From Cytophagales bacterium UBA2561 (GTDB taxonomy: Bacteria; Bacteroidota; Bacteroidia; Cytophagales; Thermoflexibacteraceae), in contig DDLX01000031.1 in the NCBI GenBank assembly GCA_002340355.1, forward strand, positions 33,714-97,713: DNA of 64,000 bases, written 5' to 3'. The notes beneath the pieces are model-generated. The model saw nothing but the letters and a program-made list of their open reading frames with translations, ran no database searches and was not told where the DNA came from. Below, piece after piece: positions 63,101-64,000 of the stretch. The translations under genes were made by a program, and so were the position numbers. Position 1 is the stretch's first letter, and every line of letters starts with the position of its first letter.

Positions 63101-64000
63101 ATAAAACAGAACCTGCAATGAATGTAATGTCATCTGGTGAATTGCCTAACCAAGAATCGTAAGCTACTTTTAAGTCTCCAGCCGTAACAAAACCATTAAC
63201 CACTAAATCGCCATTGATAAGGCTGTTTTGAAGTACTGTTAAAAACTCGCTTGTATTTACCCCCGAAATAAAAGCATGTGTATGAACAGTAAGAAAATCC
63301 ATTGAATTACTACCATAGATTTCAATGCCATCTGTGGTTATAAATTCTGTGTTTGTAGTTCCTGCAATGTGTATGTTCTCATGGACAGTTAGGAAACTAA
63401 CTTCAATATTATCAAAGTCTCCATTTCCTCCAGCGATAGCTAAAGCAATTTGTTCCCAGTTGCCTGCGGTATGGAATAGTAGGTTATTATTTTCGTCTAT
63501 TGCTAACATCCCGTCTTGACCTCCTGTTCCATCTACTGTTGCAAATAATATTCCCCCATAAATGGTTGTTCTGTCAAGTTCATCATTTCCTAAGATAGTA
63601 TGATCTGTAATGGTGAGGTTAGTGGTGTAGATATCGTTAGGAGCATATAAATCTCCCAATATTGTTACGTCAGAACCTGCGGTTACAAAGCCAGTTATAT
63701 TTAAATGCTGTCCTACCTCTAAATCATCTTTGATATAAACATCATCATTAGCATAGATATCATTTTTAAGCCATATTTCATTGATAGTCATGAAATTAGT
63801 AGTTATAAATTCTGCTGTTAAAAACTGACTTCTTATTTCATGTAATACACTATTTATCTGTACCTCATCTACAGTGATAAAATTAGCTGTAATCATTGGT
63901 GCGCTAACCTGACCAGAGAAGTGATAACCATCTTGTAAATCAGCGATATTCTGAGAATTAATTTGAATTTGATTAGAGTTGCTAGCAATATTAGCTGAAT
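60192..64000 (-). CDS. YadA-like fibre protein with ADYAE domain (N-terminus outside window)
   Basis: The frame is open from the stop at 60192 to the window edge, giving about 1270 residues; the true start is beyond 64000. The region upstream of the first in-window Met (63896) continues in frame with SNQIQINSQNIADLQDGYHF, so that Met is internal. Order from the edge: strand repeats (FITTN and NDDVYI types), a block of NTFIGxxAGxxxxGS repeats (about 350-455), more than a dozen YadA head-like repeats (GGxxNxI...FIGGG, about 590-860), then FKGGGADYAEWMY, a peptidase-G2-like or tail-fibre-like self-maturation domain (about 1050-1160), and a coiled coil ending in KIENLKIENQQLKIDIEQMK. Such proteins form trimeric fibres at the cell surface; the role is inferred. 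Confidence 0.85.
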   Translation of the reverse strand, partial: SANIASNSNQIQINSQNIADLQDGYHFSGQVSAPMITANFITVDEVQINSVLHEIRSQFLTAEFITTNFMTINEIWLKNDIYANDDVYIKDDLEVGQHLNITGFVTAGSDVTILGDLYAPNDIYTTNLTITDHTILGNDELDRTTIYGGILFATVDGTGGQDGMLAIDENNNLLFHTAGNWEQIALAIAGGNGDFDNIEVSFLTVHENIHIAGTTNTEFITTDGIEIYGSNSMDFLTVHTHAFISGVNTSEFLTVLQNSLINGDLVVNGFVTAGDLKVAYDSWLGNSPDDITFIAGSVLFSSVGGLPIAKNGKLGLDANGNLMFHSGSWIPLSHGINNTFTHGGNTFGTVAVLGTQDNYPLQFQINNTTAGFISEESTFLGLEAGLSTFATSNTFIGKEAGRTNINGSRNTFIGRFSGHSSINSRNTFVGDGTGYSNTGSRNTFIGQATGYFNVGNTNTFIGAQAGHSASGSNNIFIGYQAGKDATGDDKLYIEPSPSQNPLIYGDFANDFVSINGNLAIGSSAIPYTPFDGTLAFKTGNFYGYSGGKWNQFATVNPHHGTTAILQGGNTLGTPVTIGTIDLQNLNLIVNNIPILKFTTGFGTKPTILIGDIVTPSSTEGGVFNGTGHKLQSNNYGTIAGGEFHTIVTGITHSFIGGGSSNNITGNYGVIAGGYKNEVSQHGFIGGGQQNLISSNFAVIGGGLFNTITITGTQSFIGAGAYHRNAGIQSFIGGGLENDIASSSQPSVIVGGHKNSIVNTAHYAFIGGGAKNVIDDGDYNFIGAGQHNYIFGNSRTAVLVGGEFNTVATNHSAVVGGFSNRILATADTENFIGGGKNNKIRNGSQRDVVVGGENNIIDNTTHSFIGAGQTNKIEGGDNNVIVGGQDNTIKSSEWAAIAGGQENEIHANYSFIAGNKAKVDIGHNGSFVWSDNLGTGFLTTSAPQQFVARASGGFQLYNHPTNNLTNAVFITANGNLGVGVNPIAKLHVASNITGTPNDMSNYVAVLENTSTMSPTDRNILALHMKDNPSSDTHNYVTFFKNNIPIGAIEVSPPSSNTSTDFGDIKFKGGGADYAEWMYKLNQEEKFESAQIVAIQNGKITKNTQNATELKVISSSAIVLGNWKGKKEEDKMQEVAFLGQVPVKVYGQVQAGDLIIPSGKNDGTGIAISEHKISPQQYQQIVGTAWESSDEEGLKIINVAVGQNTPEIKISELMKKAQVQSEKIENLKIENQQLKIDIEQMKEKFEKQQTQINQLLRLLNPPQPSRSQSK

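Overview
The window comes from an AT-rich Bacteroidota genome, most likely Cytophagales-like. Supporting signs are CarboxypepD_reg/TonB-dependent receptors, a Reg_prop/Y_Y_Y sensor, a DUF2480 protein, A-rich start regions instead of Shine-Dalgarno sites, TAnnTTTG-type -7 boxes and giant secreted proteins. The lineage is inferred from gene content, not from a marker gene. I saw no tRNA, rRNA, CRISPR array or intact insertion sequence.

Layout: (1) 1-11626, minus strand, is one uninterrupted reading frame of at least 3875 codons. It encodes a secreted giant protein with a signal peptide, four W-W-NW modules, Ig-like spacers, hundreds of beta-repeat residues and one helical insertion; its C-terminus lies beyond the left edge. 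(2) 12-16 kb: a TonB-dependent receptor and a cytoplasmic asparaginase. (3) 16-18.8 kb: a rearranged patch with a family of paired REP-like hairpins, a truncated xisH, xisI, an Abi/HEPN gene and a stray copy of the 3' end of mfd. (4) 18.8-38.3 kb: housekeeping and assorted genes (mfd, queA, a cNMP/CBS/DUF294 protein, a kinase-less Reg_prop sensor, a class V aminotransferase, DUF2480, an Rpn-like nuclease with a 12-bp tandem repeat, two coiled-coil membrane proteins, a RibD-like reductase, a lone hisD, a lipoprotein pullulanase, a MerR regulator and a PAP2-like membrane protein). (5) 38.35-50.5 kb, all minus strand: a signalling island of CheR, CheB, a GAF membrane protein, a STAS-like protein, a SiaA-like phosphatase, a SiaB-like kinase, SiaC, an ABCG-type transporter and two secreted proteins. 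(6) 50.8-60 kb: purple acid phosphatase with a TonB-dependent receptor, an NhaC antiporter, a doubly anchored coiled-coil protein, an orphan histidine kinase and an FAD oxidoreductase. (7) 60.2-64 kb: the C-terminal 1270 residues of a YadA-like fibre protein whose N-terminus lies beyond the right edge.

The two most interesting systems are the SiaABC-type phosphorylation switch embedded in a CheR/CheB/ABCG cluster, and the REP-like hairpin family. The SiaC protein has a threonine at exactly position 68 in the conserved YFNTASSK motif, and no diguanylate cyclase is visible in the window. The hairpins are present in at least five inverted pairs, show stem covariation, and sit at the breakpoints of a truncated xisH and a duplicated mfd tail. 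Functional statements rest on motif recognition by eye; no database search was run.
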